From assembly GCF_014836715.1 (NCBI RefSeq), contig NZ_JACSQI010000015.1, forward strand, positions 1 to 64,000: 64,000 nt of DNA. Direction: 5' to 3'. Each line of letters starts with the position of its first letter. The first letter of the stretch is position 1. This document shows positions 20,606 through 30,110 of the stretch, in pieces. The notes under the pieces were generated by a model. That model was not told the origin of the DNA. It did no database searches and saw nothing but the letters and a program-made list of their open reading frames with translations. The position numbers were made by a program, and so were the translations under genes. This stretch comes from Escherichia whittamii. GTDB lineage: Bacteria > Pseudomonadota > Gammaproteobacteria > Enterobacterales > Enterobacteriaceae.

Positions 20606-20878
20606 TTAATGCACCAGCAACGCGGCCTGGGTAAACAGATGAATGCACAGGTCATGCAACTGGATAATCATCCATTTGCCGCACACCCCCAGCACCACCA
20701 GCGTGACAATCAGCCTTGGCAAAAAGCTCAGGGTCTGTTCGTTAATCTGCGTCACCGCCTGGAACACGCTCACCAGCAGGCCGACGAGAAGGCTTGGTAC
20801 TACCAGCACCGAAACCAGCAGGATCACCACTTTTATGCCGCTGGCGACAATGTCGGCGGCGACGTCTACGGTTAACAT
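20606..20878 (-). CDS. lfiQ: LfiQ, export gate membrane protein (FliQ family)
   Basis: 90 residues with two membrane helices (VVILLVSVLVVPSLLVGLLVSVFQA and LIVTLVVLGVCGKWMI), the size and topology of FliQ. Sits 2 bp after lfiP and just before lfiR. Confidence 0.94.
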   Translation of the reverse strand: MLTVDVAADIVASGIKVVILLVSVLVVPSLLVGLLVSVFQAVTQINEQTLSFLPRLIVTLVVLGVCGKWMIIQLHDLCIHLFTQAALLVH

Positions 20879-20880
20879 AA

Positions 20881-21633
20881 TCAGCCCAGCCCCAGCCCGC
20901 GAATGCTGGTGGTGAGCGTGCCGATGGTCAGCGACCAGCCGTCGATCAGCACAAACAGCATCAGCTTAAAGGGCAGCGAAACAATCAGCGGCGACAGCAT
21001 CATCATCCCCATCGCCATCAGTACGCTGGCGACAATCAGGTCGATAACCAGAAACGGGATGTAAATCATAAAGCCAATCTGGAACGCGGTTTTCAGCTCG
21101 CTCAACACATAGGCGGGTACCACAATTGTGAGATCCTGGTCGGCGGCATTGCCCTTCGCGCCGCCGATGGTCATGATTTGTGCCATCGCTTTTTTGTCGG
21201 TCTGCGCCAGCATAAAGCGTTTCAGCGGCGTAGCGGCGGTACTTAGCGCATCGGTCAGGGTAATCTGATCGTTTTCAAACGGCACCACCGCGTGGTCGTA
21301 AATATTGAGCCAGATAGGGCGCATCACCAACATGGTGAGGGAGAGCGCAATGCCAATCAGAATGCGGTTTGGCGGCGTTTGTTGCAGCCCCAGCGCCTGG
21401 CGCAGCAGCGACAGCACGATAATAAAGCGCGTAAAGCAGGTCATCATCAGCACCATCGTCGGCAGCAAACCGACGAGGGTCATCAGAATAAGTACCTGAA
21501 TTTTGACACTGTACTCCTGAGTGTTGCCGTGGGTCACCACATTAAGCAGCGCAATATTGCCGCCCTGTGCCAACGCCAGCGGCGCGAGCGCCAGCAATGC
21601 CAGGCCCAGCGTCAGTTGAGTGCGGCGTTTCAT
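20881..21633 (-). CDS. lfiP: LfiP, export gate membrane protein (FliP family)
   Basis: 250 residues with a cleavable-looking N-terminal signal (LGLALLALAPLALAQG), as in FliP. The signatures LMTCFTRFIIVLSLLRQALG and PPNRILIGIALSLTM are present. It overlaps the lfiN stop by 4 bp (ATGA). No FliO-like gene lies between lfiN and lfiP, where it is found in the main flagellar system. Confidence 0.95.
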   Translation of the reverse strand: MKRRTQLTLGLALLALAPLALAQGGNIALLNVVTHGNTQEYSVKIQVLILMTLVGLLPTMVLMMTCFTRFIIVLSLLRQALGLQQTPPNRILIGIALSLTMLVMRPIWLNIYDHAVVPFENDQITLTDALSTAATPLKRFMLAQTDKKAMAQIMTIGGAKGNAADQDLTIVVPAYVLSELKTAFQIGFMIYIPFLVIDLIVASVLMAMGMMMLSPLIVSLPFKLMLFVLIDGWSLTIGTLTTSIRGLGLG

Positions 21634-22001
21634 GGTGCCAGATCGTTGATGTCGCGGGTGTTAAATTCCAGCACGCGCAGGCCGTACTTCTCGTTGACCA
21701 CCACCACTTCCGCTTTGCCCAGCAGGATATTGTTCACTTTAATATCCAGCGGCTCCCCGGCGAGTTTATCCAGCTCAATCACCGTGTCGTCGTCGATATT
21801 AAGCAGGTCGGCTAACATGATTTCCACCGACGACACTTCCAGCGTTAAGGTCACCGGAATGCGTTTCAGCAGCGTCATCGAGTCAGAAAAGCGGTCCTCC
21901 AGGCGGGTGACCAGCGTTGCGGCGTCGGCGGATTTCGTGACAGGCGCAACTTCATCGGCGAGCCCAAAATCCCCGGCTAAAATATCTTCTTGCTTACTCA
22001 T
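21630..22001 (-). CDS. lfiN: LfiN, C-ring protein (FliN family)
   Basis: 123 residues from MSKQEDILAGDF (start ATG 22001; ATG 22013 four codons earlier is possible). The C-terminal SpoA domain (LEVSSVEIMLADLLNIDDDTVIELDKLAGEPLDIKVNNILLGKAEVVVVNEKYGLRV, named here only by its first and last residues LEVS and GLRV) is that of FliN. It forms the bottom of the motor C-ring and a docking site for export cargo. Overlaps the end of lfiM by 8 bp. Confidence 0.6.
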   Translation of the reverse strand: MSKQEDILAGDFGLADEVAPVTKSADAATLVTRLEDRFSDSMTLLKRIPVTLTLEVSSVEIMLADLLNIDDDTVIELDKLAGEPLDIKVNNILLGKAEVVVVNEKYGLRVLEFNTRDINDLAP

Positions 22002-22845
22002 GGCTATTCTCATTCTTGCCCGTCAGCTCCGACAAAAACAGTTTGTCTTTGTCTTCCACAATCAGGGCGCTAAATAATTCAGATTGCCCAATCGCCACCG
22101 GGAACGTTTCTCCCAGCGAAATGGGTAAAATATCCCCGGCTTTTATCTGCGAGAGATCGGCGACATTCATCGACATTTCGGCGATTTTGACGTTCAGGGT
22201 CAGCGGCAGGGAGCGGATGATCTCTTTAATCAGTGCTGGCTTATTTACCGATCTCGCCATCTGCTGCGGTTTACTGTGCTCGCTGTGGCGAATCAGATTT
22301 AAAATAAAATCGGTGTGGGCGTCGTCGAGCAAAATACGAAAACTGCACTCTTCATCGCCCGCGAGGGTAAAGGTTAATTGATACGCCCAGTGGGTAATCA
22401 CCGTGCTGCTGTCCAGTTTTAATTTCAGCGCAATGCCGGAGGTTTGCAGATTAAAAATCAGCGTGCAAATATCCAGTGCGAGGCGGTTCTTTAATCGCGT
22501 TTCAGTTTTTGTCGGTAATCCATGATGGGATTTCGCTTCTTCAAGAGATGACTCCAGACCATAAAAATTGCCCAGCAGCATTAACAGCAAGGAGCGATCA
22601 ATATCAAACGCCAGATGCCCGACCTGGGAAACCATTAGCTCGGCGTTTTTATTAATAATATCCATTTCGCAGCCAATCTTTTTTAAGGTGATATTGCTGC
22701 GATGCTTTTTGAGAAAATAGCTGCCCAGATGTGAATCAATAACATCAAAATTCCCTGTAAACAGGGTCGGCAGGCGATGGTAGGGGCGTCCGAGCCGATT
22801 ACCTTCTAATTTAAAGATGCCTGGCGTTTTACTGTACTTCAGCAT
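21994..22845 (-). CDS. lfiM: LfiM, C-ring protein (FliM-like), short N-terminus
   Basis: 283 residues, about 50 fewer than chemotaxis-linked FliM. The middle CheC-like region and the C-terminal SpoA domain (LTLNVKIAEMSMNVADL...GDILPI) are present. The FliM N-terminal motif that binds phospho-CheY (LSQxEIDALL) is missing; the protein starts MLKYSKTPGIFKLEGN. It is the first gene of the leftward operon and is divergent from lafK. Assignment rests on position before lfiN plus the SpoA-like end; similarity elsewhere is weak, as is usual for this Flag-2 gene. Confidence 0.82.
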   Translation of the reverse strand: MLKYSKTPGIFKLEGNRLGRPYHRLPTLFTGNFDVIDSHLGSYFLKKHRSNITLKKIGCEMDIINKNAELMVSQVGHLAFDIDRSLLLMLLGNFYGLESSLEEAKSHHGLPTKTETRLKNRLALDICTLIFNLQTSGIALKLKLDSSTVITHWAYQLTFTLAGDEECSFRILLDDAHTDFILNLIRHSEHSKPQQMARSVNKPALIKEIIRSLPLTLNVKIAEMSMNVADLSQIKAGDILPISLGETFPVAIGQSELFSALIVEDKDKLFLSELTGKNENSHE

Positions 22846-23231
<386 letters not shown>

Positions 23232-24218
23232 ATGTCTGAACTTATTGCAACTGCCGCTTCCAGCATTAACGCTTTTACTCTGGCAAAGCGTGTCGCCGCC
23301 TTTAACGTGCCGGTGCTCATTCAGGGCGAAACCGGCGCGGGCAAAGAATGCGTGGCGAAATATATTCACACCGTAGCCTTTGGTAAAAATGATAACGCGC
23401 CCTATATCGGTGTGAACTGTGCGGCGATCCCGGAAAATATGCTGGAAGCTACCTTATTTGGCTACGACAAAGGCGCATTTACCGGCGCGATTGCCAGCGT
23501 CCCAGGTAAAATGGAACTGGCGAATAACGGCACCTTATTGCTTGATGAAATTGGTGAAATGCCGCTGGCGCTACAGGCCAAAATATTACGCGTATTGCAG
23601 GAACAGCAGGTTGAGCGATTAGGCAGCAACCGACAAATTAAACTTAATTTTCGCCTGATTGCCTGCACCAATAAAAACCTTGAACAGGAAGTCGCTGCCG
23701 GGCATTTTCGTGAAGATCTCTATTATCGCCTGGCGGTTATTCCTATTACCATGCCGCCGCTGCGTGAACGCCTGAACGATATTATTCCGCTGGCCGAATC
23801 ATTTATTAAAAAATACGCTACGGTGCTGGTGAAAAATATCACCCTGTCAGAATCTACCCGCCGGGCGCTGCTCAATTACCGTTGGCCCGGTAACGTTCGT
23901 CAACTGGAAAACGCTATTCAGCGGGGAATGATTTTAAATCGCGACGGCGTGATTTTTCCGGACGCACTAGGTCTGCCAGAAACAGACGTAACCGAAAATA
24001 CCGAATTGCAATGGTCTGTTCAGCCCACCGTACACATTGCCGAATCCAGCGATTTAGGCCAGCACGGACGAAGCGCGCAATATCAATATATCGCCGACCT
24101 GATGCGTAAATATCAGGGCAATCGCAGCAAAATCGCCGATCTGTTAGGCATTACCCCGCGCGCATTACGTTATCGACTGGCCTCTATGCGTAAGCACGGT
24201 ATCGAAGTTTTCTCCTGA
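23232..24218 (+). CDS. lafK: LafK, sigma-54-dependent activator of the lateral flagellar system
   Basis: 328 residues. The AAA+ domain starts at the N-terminus, with no receiver or other input domain in front: Walker A GETGAGKE (32-39), sigma-54 contact loop GAFTGA (81-86), Walker B LLLDEIGEM (Asp105, Glu106) and arginine-finger region FREDLYYRL. A Fis-type helix-turn-helix closes the protein (NRSKIADLLGITPRALRYRL). It should act constitutively once made. Two perfect sigma-54 promoters downstream, at lfgB and lafB, are its likely targets. It is followed 14 bp later by lfiE. Confidence 0.93.
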   Translation: MSELIATAASSINAFTLAKRVAAFNVPVLIQGETGAGKECVAKYIHTVAFGKNDNAPYIGVNCAAIPENMLEATLFGYDKGAFTGAIASVPGKMELANNGTLLLDEIGEMPLALQAKILRVLQEQQVERLGSNRQIKLNFRLIACTNKNLEQEVAAGHFREDLYYRLAVIPITMPPLRERLNDIIPLAESFIKKYATVLVKNITLSESTRRALLNYRWPGNVRQLENAIQRGMILNRDGVIFPDALGLPETDVTENTELQWSVQPTVHIAESSDLGQHGRSAQYQYIADLMRKYQGNRSKIADLLGITPRALRYRLASMRKHGIEVFS

Positions 24219-24232
24219 CCCGGAAGTGAAAA

Positions 24233-24574
24233 ATGAGCATTACTACTATCAACAGCACCATGCAGGCACAAATCATGCAGGACGTGCAGCGGATGCAGGC
24301 TAACGCCCAGGCACCGGTGCTGCCCGCCATGACCTCCAGTTCCACTGACCCGGATGTTTCGTTTAACCGCATTATGTCCGGTGCACTCGGTCACGTTGAC
24401 CAGTTCCAGCAGGTGGCGGAGCAGCAGCAAACGGCTGTCGACACGGGCAAAAGCGATGACCTCGCCGGGGCGATGATCGCCAGCCAGCAGGCGTCGCTCT
24501 CTTTTTCCGCGCTGGTGCAGGTACGCAACAAAATCGCCACCGGATTTAACGATCTGATGAGTATGTCGATTTAA
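24233..24574 (+). CDS. lfiE: LfiE, MS-ring/rod junction protein (FliE family)
   Basis: 113 residues. The C-terminal LAGAMIASQQASLSFSALVQVRNKIATGFNDLMSMSI region ends in the FliE pattern (VQVRNK...AYQDIM-like). It is the first gene of the rightward basal-body group after lafK and sits 4 bp before lfiF. Confidence 0.5.
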   Translation: MSITTINSTMQAQIMQDVQRMQANAQAPVLPAMTSSSTDPDVSFNRIMSGALGHVDQFQQVAEQQQTAVDTGKSDDLAGAMIASQQASLSFSALVQVRNKIATGFNDLMSMSI

Positions 24575-24578
24575 CCCT

Positions 24579-26234
24579 ATGAATGCACAAATAAAGAAGT
24601 TAACCCAGGCGTTTCCGGCGTTTCCGGCGTTTCGACTGCGCCTCGCAGATAATAAACGCTGGGCGTTGATGGCGGGAGTGGGGCTTGCCGTTGCGGCGAC
24701 GGCGATTATCGTCAGCGTGCTGTGGACCGGCAATCGCGGCTATGTCTCGCTCTACGGACGCCAGGAAAATCTGCCCGTGTCGCAGATTGTCACCGTGTTG
24801 GACGGCGAAAAGCTCACCTACCGCATTGACCCGCAAAGCGGGCAGATTCTGGTACCAGAATCTGCACTGTCGAAAACGCGCATGACGCTTGCCGCGAAAG
24901 GCGTGCAGGCGATTTTACCCAGCGGCTACGAGCTGATGGACAAAGACGAAGTGCTCGGTAGCAGCCAGTTCGTGCAGAACGTGCGCTACAAACGCAGCCT
25001 CGAAGGGGAGCTGGCGCAGAGCATCATGTCGCTGGACGCGGTGGAGAGCGCGCGGGTGCATCTGGCGCTCAACGAAGAAAGCTCGTTTGTGGTCAGTGAT
25101 GAGCCGCAAAACAGCGCCTCGGTGGTGGTGCGTCTGCACTACGGCGCGAAGCTGAATATGGACCAGGTTAACGCCATTGTGCATCTGGTTTCCGGCAGTA
25201 TTCCGGCGCTACAGGCCAGTAAAGTCAGTGTGGTTGATCAGGCGGGTAACTTGCTGACAGACGGCATTGGCGCGGGCGAGGCGGTTTCTGCCGCTACACG
25301 TAAACGCGATCAGATCCTCAAAGACATCCAGGAAAAAACCCGCGCCAGTGTGGCGAACGTGCTGGATTCGCTGGTCGGTACGGGGAATTACCGCGTCAGC
25401 GTGATGCCGGACCTCGACCTCAGCACCATCGATGAAACCCAGGAACACTACGGCGACGCACCGAAAATCAATCGCGAAGAGAGCGTGCTGGACAGCGACA
25501 CCAATCAGGTGGCGATGGGCGTGCCCGGTTCGCTCAGTAACCGCCCTCCGGTTGCGGCGAATCAGATGACCAACGGCACGGAAGAAAATCGCTCGCCGGA
25601 AGCCTTATCCAAACACAGCGAAAGCAAGCGCGACTACTCCTGGGACCGCAGCGTCCAGCATATTCAGCATCCCGGCTTTGCGGTGAAGCGCCTCAACGTT
25701 GCGGTGGTGCTCAATCAAAACGCCCCGGCGCTGAAAAGCTGGAAGCCTGAACAGACCGCGCAGCTGACCGCGCTGCTGAACAATGCCGCCGGAATCAATG
25801 CGCAGCGTGGCGACAACCTCACGCTATCGCTGCTGAATTTCGTGCCGCAGGCGGTTCCGGTCGAACCGGTCATTCCGTTGTGGAAAGATGACAGCGTGCT
25901 GGCATGGGTACGCCTGATAGGTTGCGGCCTGCTGGCGCTACTGCTGCTGATGTTCGTGGTACGCCCGCTGATGAAACGCATCACGTCCGTGCGAGTGCCT
26001 GCCGCTATCGCGGAACCGGAAGCTGTGAGCGAACCGTGGATCGCCACGCCGGAAGAAGATCGTAAAAACGTCGATCTGCCGTCACTGCCCGGCGATGACA
26101 GCCTGCCGTCCCAGAGTTCTGGCCTCGAAGTGAAACTCGAGTTCCTGCAAAAACTGGCCATGAGCGACACCGATCGCGTTGCCGAAGTTCTCAGACAATG
26201 GATTACCAGCAATGAGCGAATTGACAATAAATAA
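24579..26234 (+). CDS. lfiF: LfiF, MS-ring protein (FliF family)
   Basis: 551 residues with two membrane segments, near residues 29-50 (WALMAGVGLAVAATAIIVSV) and 440-465 (VRLIGCGLLALLLLMFVV). Between them are the secretin-like ring-building motifs QILVPESALSKTRMTLAAKG and SVVVRLHYGAKLNMDQVNAI. It anchors the basal body and export apparatus in the inner membrane. The last 23 bp overlap lfiG. Confidence 0.94.
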   Translation: MNAQIKKLTQAFPAFPAFRLRLADNKRWALMAGVGLAVAATAIIVSVLWTGNRGYVSLYGRQENLPVSQIVTVLDGEKLTYRIDPQSGQILVPESALSKTRMTLAAKGVQAILPSGYELMDKDEVLGSSQFVQNVRYKRSLEGELAQSIMSLDAVESARVHLALNEESSFVVSDEPQNSASVVVRLHYGAKLNMDQVNAIVHLVSGSIPALQASKVSVVDQAGNLLTDGIGAGEAVSAATRKRDQILKDIQEKTRASVANVLDSLVGTGNYRVSVMPDLDLSTIDETQEHYGDAPKINREESVLDSDTNQVAMGVPGSLSNRPPVAANQMTNGTEENRSPEALSKHSESKRDYSWDRSVQHIQHPGFAVKRLNVAVVLNQNAPALKSWKPEQTAQLTALLNNAAGINAQRGDNLTLSLLNFVPQAVPVEPVIPLWKDDSVLAWVRLIGCGLLALLLLMFVVRPLMKRITSVRVPAAIAEPEAVSEPWIATPEEDRKNVDLPSLPGDDSLPSQSSGLEVKLEFLQKLAMSDTDRVAEVLRQWITSNERIDNK

Positions 26235-27222
26235 GAGCAACAGCTACCTGGAACAGGCGGCGATCCTGCTGCTGTGTCTGGGCGAAGAGGCGGCGGCGAC
26301 GGTGATGCAAAAACTCAGCCGCGAAGAAGTGGTACGCCTGAGCGAAAACATGGCGCGGCTTTCCGGCGTCAAAACCAGCATGGCGCGCAAAGTGATCAAT
26401 AACTTTTTCGATGAGTTCCGCGAACAGAGTGGGATCAACGGCGCATCGCGCTCCATGTTGCAGGGCATTCTCAACAAAGCCCTTGGCACCGAGATCGCCA
26501 GCAGCGTGATCAACGGCATCTACGGCGATGAGATCCGCTCGCGGATGGCGCGCCTGCAATGGGTGGAACCGCGCCAGCTGGCGATGCTGATCTCCGAAGA
26601 GCATCTGCAATTACAGGCGGTGTTCCTCGCATTTCTGACGCCGGAAATCTCGGCGGCGGTGCTTTCGTATCTCAACGAATCGGTACAAAACGAAATTCTC
26701 TACCGGGTAGCGAAACTCAATGACGTCAACCGCGACGTGGTGGATGAACTGGACCGCCTGATCGAACGCGGCCTGTCGGTGCTTTCGGAACACGGCTCGA
26801 AGGTGAAAGGCATCAAACAGGCGGCGGATATCGTCAACCGCTTCCAGGGTAACCAGCAGGTGATCCTCGACCAGATGCGCGAGCGCGACGAAGACGTGCT
26901 GGAGCAGTTGCAGGATGAGATGTACGACTTCTTTATCCTCAGTCGCCAGAACGAAGAGGTGCGTAGGCGTCTGCTCGACGAAGTACCGATGGAAGACTGG
27001 GCGGTGGCGCTGAAAGGCACCGAAGCTCTGCTGCGCCGTTCCATTTATGCGGTGATGCCAAAACGTCAGGCGCAGCAACTGGAAGCGATCACTGCGCGCC
27101 TGGGGCCGGTGCCGGTCAGCCGTATCGAACAGATCCGCCGCGAAATCATGGGTATCGCCCGTGAACTGGAAGAGGCAGGAGAGTTTCAGTTACAGCTCTT
27201 TGCGGAACAGACGGCGGAGTAA
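26212..27222 (+). CDS. lfiG: LfiG, rotor/switch protein (FliG family)
   Basis: 336 residues from MSELTINKSNSYLEQ. The frame extends 11 codons upstream, but this start fits FliG and gives the usual overlap with lfiF. AAILLLCLGEEAAATVMQKL is the FliG N-terminal motif. The C-terminal torque helix region carries charged residues (LRRSIYAVMPKRQAQQLE). It couples stator movement (LafT/LafU) to rotor rotation. Confidence 0.94.
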   Translation: MSELTINKSNSYLEQAAILLLCLGEEAAATVMQKLSREEVVRLSENMARLSGVKTSMARKVINNFFDEFREQSGINGASRSMLQGILNKALGTEIASSVINGIYGDEIRSRMARLQWVEPRQLAMLISEEHLQLQAVFLAFLTPEISAAVLSYLNESVQNEILYRVAKLNDVNRDVVDELDRLIERGLSVLSEHGSKVKGIKQAADIVNRFQGNQQVILDQMRERDEDVLEQLQDEMYDFFILSRQNEEVRRRLLDEVPMEDWAVALKGTEALLRRSIYAVMPKRQAQQLEAITARLGPVPVSRIEQIRREIMGIARELEEAGEFQLQLFAEQTAE

Positions 27223-27225
27223 CCC

Positions 27226-27936
27226 ATGACCTTTGAAACACTGCGCGGGCGTTATCGCCTGCACCGTTTTCCGCCGCGTCAGCGTGCGGTGACCGGAGAA
27301 CCGCTCACCGCCAGCATCAGCGCCGTCGATTACCAGCGCCAGTTGATGGACGGTTTCCAGGAAGGGCTGCAAAAAGGGTTTGCGCAGGGAATGACCGAAG
27401 GCCAGGAGCAGGGCTTTAGCGAAGGCCATCAGCAAGGTTTTGCTGAGGGGCGACGCCAGGGCTACACCGAAGGCAGCCTCGCCGGACAGCAGGAAGGGCG
27501 CAAACAGTTTGTTGAGGCGGCGCAGCCGCTGGAAGCCATCAGCGGAAAAGTGAACGACTTCCTCGCCCATATTGAACGCAAACAGCGGGAAGATTTGCTG
27601 CAACTGGTGGAAAAAGTCACCCGTCAGGTGATCCGCTGTGAACTGGCGCTGCAACCGACGCAGTTACTGGCGCTGGTGGAAGAGGCGCTGGCGGCCTTCC
27701 CGGCGATGCCGGAAACCCTGCAAGTGATGCTGAGTACGGAAGAATTTAACCGCCTGCGCGACGCGGTGCCGGAAAAAGTCAGCGAATGGGGGCTGACGCC
27801 TACGCCGGATCTGCCGCCGGGCGAATGCCGGGTGATTACCGATAAATCTGAACTGGATATCGGCTGCGAGCACCGCCTTGAACAGTGCATGACCGCGCTG
27901 CAAGAAACGCTAACGCCGGAGTCGCAGGGTGAGTGA
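27226..27936 (+). CDS. lfiH: LfiH, export ATPase regulator (FliH family)
   Basis: 236 residues. It has the striking Gxxx repeat helix typical of FliH: GLQKGFAQGMTEGQEQGFSE and onward to about residue 90. The C-terminal domain (residues 100-236) binds the ATPase. It starts 3 bp after lfiG, and its end overlaps the GTG start of lfiI by 8 bp. Confidence 0.92.
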   Translation: MTFETLRGRYRLHRFPPRQRAVTGEPLTASISAVDYQRQLMDGFQEGLQKGFAQGMTEGQEQGFSEGHQQGFAEGRRQGYTEGSLAGQQEGRKQFVEAAQPLEAISGKVNDFLAHIERKQREDLLQLVEKVTRQVIRCELALQPTQLLALVEEALAAFPAMPETLQVMLSTEEFNRLRDAVPEKVSEWGLTPTPDLPPGECRVITDKSELDIGCEHRLEQCMTALQETLTPESQGE

Positions 27937-29266
27937 TTTTTCTGCTTTCGATAACGCCCTGCGCTCACTGGAGTCGATCCCGCTGGCCCGCGTCGCCGGG
28001 CGGCTGGTGCGCCTTAACGGCATTCTGCTGGAGAGCGTCGGTTGCCCGCTAATGACCGGGCAACTGTGCCGCATCGAAAGCGCCAATCACACGCTTATCG
28101 ACGCGCAGGCCGTGGGATTTAATCGCGACATCACCTATTTAATGCCATTTAAACAGCCGGTCGGCCTGATGGCGGGGGCGCGCGTCTTCCCGGAAGAAAA
28201 AGCCCACGATATTCTGATTGGCGAAAGCTGGTTAGGCCGCGTGGTGAACGGGCTCGGCGAACCGCTGGATGGTAAAGGCCGCCTGAACGGCAACGACCTT
28301 CTGCCGCCGCTGCCGCCCTCGGTCAACCCCTTAACCCGCCGTTCGGTGGACGAACCATTAGACGTGGGCGTGAAGGCGATCAACGGCCTGCTGACCATTG
28401 GTAAAGGCCAGCGCGTTGGGCTGATGGCGGGCAGCGGCGTCGGGAAAAGCGTGCTGCTGGGGATGATCACTCGCCAGACCAAAGCCGACATCGTGGTGGT
28501 TGGGCTGATTGGCGAACGCGGGCGCGAAGTGAAAGAGTTTATCGACCACTCGCTGGGCGCGGAAGGACTGGCAAAATCGATTGTTGTCGTTGCGCCCGCC
28601 GATGAATCGCCGCTGATGCGCCTGAAAGCCACCGAACTGTGCCACTCCATCGCCGCCTGGTTTCGTGACCGTGGGCATCACGTTTTACTGCTGGTGGATT
28701 CCCTCACGCGCTACGCGATGGCGCAGCGGGAAATCGCCCTCTCGCTCGGCGAACCACCTGCCACCAAAGGCTATCCGCCATCGGCATTCGGCATGATCCC
28801 CAAACTGGTAGAAAGCGCAGGCAACAGCGAAAGCGCGGGATCGATGACCGCCATTTACACCGTGCTGGCGGAAGGCGACGACCAGCAAGATCCGATTGTC
28901 GACTGCGCCCGCGCGGTGCTGGACGGGCATATCGTGTTAACCCGCAAACTGGCGGAAGCGGGGCATTATCCGGCCATTGATATCGGTCAGTCGATAAGCC
29001 GCTGCATGAATCAGGTCACCAGCCTGGAACATCAGCAATCCGCCCGCGCGTTAAAGCAAAACTACGCCGCCTATATGGAGATCAAACCGCTGATCCCACT
29101 CGGTGGCTACGTGGCAGGCGCGGACGCCAGCGTCGACAAAGCGGTGAAAATGTTCCCTGCAATCGAGCGATTTTTGCGCCAGGAGATGCGCGAACCCGCC
29201 TCCCTTGAACTGGTGCAAAGCCGCCTGCAAATTCTCTTTCCTGGTGCTAAAAAGGCAGAACAGTAA
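27929..29266 (+). CDS. lfiI: LfiI, flagellar export ATPase (FliI family)
   Basis: 445 residues from GTG 27929. Walker A is GSGVGKS within LMAGSGVGKSVLLGMI, Walker B is HHVLLLVDSLTRYAMA, and the FliI/YscN signature GLIGERGREVKEFI is present. It forms the cytoplasmic hexamer that unfolds and delivers export substrates. Full length with no missing catalytic residue. Confidence 0.96.
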   Translation: MSDFSAFDNALRSLESIPLARVAGRLVRLNGILLESVGCPLMTGQLCRIESANHTLIDAQAVGFNRDITYLMPFKQPVGLMAGARVFPEEKAHDILIGESWLGRVVNGLGEPLDGKGRLNGNDLLPPLPPSVNPLTRRSVDEPLDVGVKAINGLLTIGKGQRVGLMAGSGVGKSVLLGMITRQTKADIVVVGLIGERGREVKEFIDHSLGAEGLAKSIVVVAPADESPLMRLKATELCHSIAAWFRDRGHHVLLLVDSLTRYAMAQREIALSLGEPPATKGYPPSAFGMIPKLVESAGNSESAGSMTAIYTVLAEGDDQQDPIVDCARAVLDGHIVLTRKLAEAGHYPAIDIGQSISRCMNQVTSLEHQQSARALKQNYAAYMEIKPLIPLGGYVAGADASVDKAVKMFPAIERFLRQEMREPASLELVQSRLQILFPGAKKAEQ

Positions 29267-29268
29267 CT

Positions 29269-29703
29269 ATGCGACAAATCATTGACACCCTGGCGCAATT
29301 GCAGCGCCTGCGAGATAAATCGGTCAAAGACAAAACAGTCGAGCTGGCAAAGCAAAAACAGATTTGCGCGGGCTATGACAACAATATCAAGGCGTTAGGC
29401 TACCTGGTGGAGAAAACGGCTGCGGGCGCGGCGGCGTCGGTGGAATCGCTGAAAAACGTCAGCGGCTACAAAGGCACCCTGCGCAAGGTAATCGCCTGGC
29501 AGGAGCAGGAAAAAACGCTGGCCAACATCAAAGCCACGCGAATGCAGAAAAACCTGACGGCGGCGGCATGCGAAGAGAAAGTGGTGGCCCTGACGCTGGA
29601 CGACAAACGCCGCGAGCAGCAGGAAAGCGCCACGGCGAAAGCGCAAAAAGCGGTGGACGATATCGCCGTTCAATGCTGGCTGCGGCACAAATTGGCGGAG
29701 TAG
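29269..29703 (+). CDS. lfiJ: LfiJ, export chaperone-escort/stalk protein (FliJ family)
   Basis: 144 residues, almost entirely helical and coiled-coil-like (LAQLQRLRDKSVKDKTVELAKQKQ; EEKVVALTLDDKRREQQESA), matching FliJ in size and position behind the ATPase. It starts 2 bp after lfiI. The next gene, a cytidylyltransferase, begins 2 bp after its stop, so that gene rides on the same transcript. Confidence 0.88.
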   Translation: MRQIIDTLAQLQRLRDKSVKDKTVELAKQKQICAGYDNNIKALGYLVEKTAAGAAASVESLKNVSGYKGTLRKVIAWQEQEKTLANIKATRMQKNLTAAACEEKVVALTLDDKRREQQESATAKAQKAVDDIAVQCWLRHKLAE

Positions 29704-29705
29704 CC

Positions 29706-30098
29706 ATGAAAACGGTTATCACCTTCGGTACCTTCGATGTGTTTCATGTCGGTCATCTGCGCCTTTTGCAACGCGCCCGCACGCTGGGCGAGCAACTGCT
29801 GGTCGGCGTATCGTCCGACGCCTTAAATATCGCTAAAAAGGGCAGGGCGCCGGTTTACCCTCAGGATGACCGCATGGCGATCATCGCCGGGCTGGCGTGC
29901 GTGGATGGCGTATTTCTGGAGGAATCGCTGGAAAAAAAAGCGGAGTATCTGCGGGGGTACGGTGCAGATATTTTAGTGATGGGCGATGACTGGGCAGGGA
30001 AGTTCGATAGCTTCGCGTATATTTGTGAGGTGGTGTATTTCCCCCGCACGCCGTCGGTGTCGACGACGGGGATTATTGAGGTGATTCGGGGGAGGTAG
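29706..30098 (+). CDS. Glycerol-3-phosphate cytidylyltransferase-like enzyme (TagD family)
   Basis: 130 residues from ATG 29706, the usual TagD size. The nucleotidyltransferase motif HxGH is HVGH in FGTFDVFHVGHLRLLQRA. The second signature RTPSVSTTGII corresponds to RTxGISTTxI. TagD makes CDP-glycerol from CTP and glycerol 3-phosphate. In Gram-positives this feeds teichoic acid synthesis. Here it sits 2 bp behind lfiJ in the flagellar operon, and a glycerophosphotransferase domain is encoded at 32978-35422. Substrate could instead be another polyol phosphate or ethanolamine phosphate; glycerol is favoured by the partner domain. Confidence 0.82.
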   Translation: MKTVITFGTFDVFHVGHLRLLQRARTLGEQLLVGVSSDALNIAKKGRAPVYPQDDRMAIIAGLACVDGVFLEESLEKKAEYLRGYGADILVMGDDWAGKFDSFAYICEVVYFPRTPSVSTTGIIEVIRGR

Positions 30099-30110
30099 CA
30101 GACTAAATAT

